A stretch of DNA of 64,000 nucleotides from contig NZ_FOAS01000002.1 in NCBI RefSeq assembly GCF_900109735.1, forward strand, positions 62,001 to 126,000. Reading direction: 5' to 3'. The position numbers were made by a program, and so were the translations under genes. Position 1 is the first letter of the stretch. Each line of letters begins with the position of its first letter. The notes beneath the pieces were generated by a model. The model was not told the DNA's origin, searched no databases, and saw nothing but the letters and a program-made list of their open reading frames with translations. Shown here piece by piece: positions 63,294-64,000 of the stretch. Source of the stretch: Atopomonas hussainii (lineage in GTDB: Bacteria; Pseudomonadota; Gammaproteobacteria; Pseudomonadales; Pseudomonadaceae).

Positions 63294-64000
63294 ATGTCTA
63301 ATGCAGCGTTTCGCCCACCCATTTTGTTGCTCTCGGCCAGCCGGCAGAATTTGCTGCGCTTGGTGTGGCTGCGCCTGTCGGTGTGGTTGGCGCAGGTGTG
63401 TTCGGTGGCGGTGATCTGGTGGCAGGGCGATTTCGTTTTGCCCTATGCCGGCATCGCCGTGTGTTTAAGTGCCGCTGGCGCTTTGATCATGTTTACCGTA
63501 CTGCGTTTACGCGTGCGCTGGCCGGTGACTGATCTGGAATACGGCGTGCACCTCGCGCTGGATATTCTGCTGTTTACTGCGCTGCTGTATTTCTCCGGCG
63601 GCGCCACTAACCCGTTTGTGTCGTATTACCTGGTGCCGTTGGCCATTGCTGCCACCACAGTGCCGTGGCGGCAGAGCGTGATGCTCTCGGCGTTGGCGCT
63701 CAGCGGTTACTCGCTGCTGCTGCTGTTTTATCGGCCCATTCATGCGCAAACCATCGCCGCGCGCGAGCTGCTGGTGAGCACGCATTTATTCGGCATGTGG
63801 CTGAGCTTGGCGATGGCGGCCGGCTTGCTGACCTTATTCGTGGCGCCGATGGCCGCCTCTTTGCGCCGCCAGTTGCGCCAGCAGGCCGAGCGCCGCGAAT
63901 TATCGCTGCGCGATGAACAGCTGCTGGCCGTGGCCACCCAAGCCGCCGGTGCGGCGCATGAGCTAGGCACGCCGCTGTCGACTATGAGCGTGCTGCTGAA
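63294..64000 (+). CDS. roxS: RegB/PrrB-type redox sensor histidine kinase RoxS (5' part)
   Basis: The first 235 codons are in the window; the catalytic domain lies beyond the right edge. The N-terminal part has six membrane helices and the quinone-binding motif GGATNPF at residues 102-108, and the phospho-acceptor block AAHELGTPLSTMSV with His222. RegB-type kinases sense the quinone pool and control respiratory genes; RoxSR does so in pseudomonads. Divergent from dppA, an order also remembered for P. aeruginosa. Confidence 0.93.
   Translation, partial: MSNAAFRPPILLLSASRQNLLRLVWLRLSVWLAQVCSVAVIWWQGDFVLPYAGIAVCLSAAGALIMFTVLRLRVRWPVTDLEYGVHLALDILLFTALLYFSGGATNPFVSYYLVPLAIAATTVPWRQSVMLSALALSGYSLLLLFYRPIHAQTIAARELLVSTHLFGMWLSLAMAAGLLTLFVAPMAASLRRQLRQQAERRELSLRDEQLLAVATQAAGAAHELGTPLSTMSVLL

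Overview
The window is a 64-kb piece of a Pseudomonadaceae chromosome. It carries Pseudomonas-type signature genes: mvaT, a split class II ribonucleotide reductase (nrdJa/nrdJb), a BfrB-type bacterioferritin, roxS next to a dpp operon, rapA next to an alkB-like gene, and sbcB next to mvaT and a MoxR cluster. Base composition is GC-rich, gene density is high, and operons often use 1-8 bp start/stop overlaps. An NhaD-type antiporter hints at a saline or alkaline habitat. No rRNA, CRISPR, prophage or complete insertion sequence was found; the only RNA gene recognised is a tRNA-Leu(CAA).

Layout. 1-3.9 kb: a probable light-responsive cluster (DUF523 gene, TIGR02450 Trp-rich protein, FAD oxidoreductase, TIGR01777 epimerase-like protein, hemH). 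Its two divergent promoter regions carry perfect TGTACA-N12-TGTACA sites, the form reported for class II LitR (PplR) regulators in P. putida. 4-7.1 kb: nrdJa-nrdJb behind an NrdR box. 7.2-16.3 kb: bfrB, a 560-bp repeat-rich gap, a DTW tRNA-modification gene, an EamA permease, a NarL-type regulator, a DUF4344 metallopeptidase, yejK, a periplasmic-binding/GGDEF fusion, nhaD and an SRPBCC gene. 16.3-24.7 kb: valS, a hypothetical gene, holC and pepA facing lptF-lptG, then an RDD gene and tRNA-Leu. 25-30.5 kb: queA-tgt-yajC-secD-secF. 30.7-39.7 kb: lipoprotein plus QEGLA-motif protein, AIM24-family protein, small membrane protein, mutS, opdB, a membrane protein and a GNAT gene. 40-45.3 kb: rapA and a divergent operon with an AlkB homologue, a tiny basic ORF and a ClpP-like periplasmic protein, then a PilZ gene. 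45.4-54.3 kb: three unknown genes, two of them tandem paralogues, at the 3' end of a DUF58-MoxR-DUF4350-DUF4129-SpoIIM-RDD operon. 54.5-64 kb: sbcB, mvaT, a SIMPL protein, the dppABCDF peptide-uptake operon and the start of roxS.

How the genes fit together. Most of the window is housekeeping: translation and tRNA modification (valS, queA, tgt, DTW gene), protein and LPS export (sec, lpt), replication and repair (holC, mutS, sbcB, nrdJ), haem and iron (hemH, bfrB) and peptide uptake (dpp). The least explained parts are the LitR-type cluster, two families of small inverted-repeat elements that sit at gene ends and inside a terminator, the tandem paralogues at 45.8-47.4 kb, the MoxR/SpoIIM/RDD operon and the NMT1-like/GGDEF fusion. 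I did not see one clear new multi-gene system; the findings list those leads with their limits.
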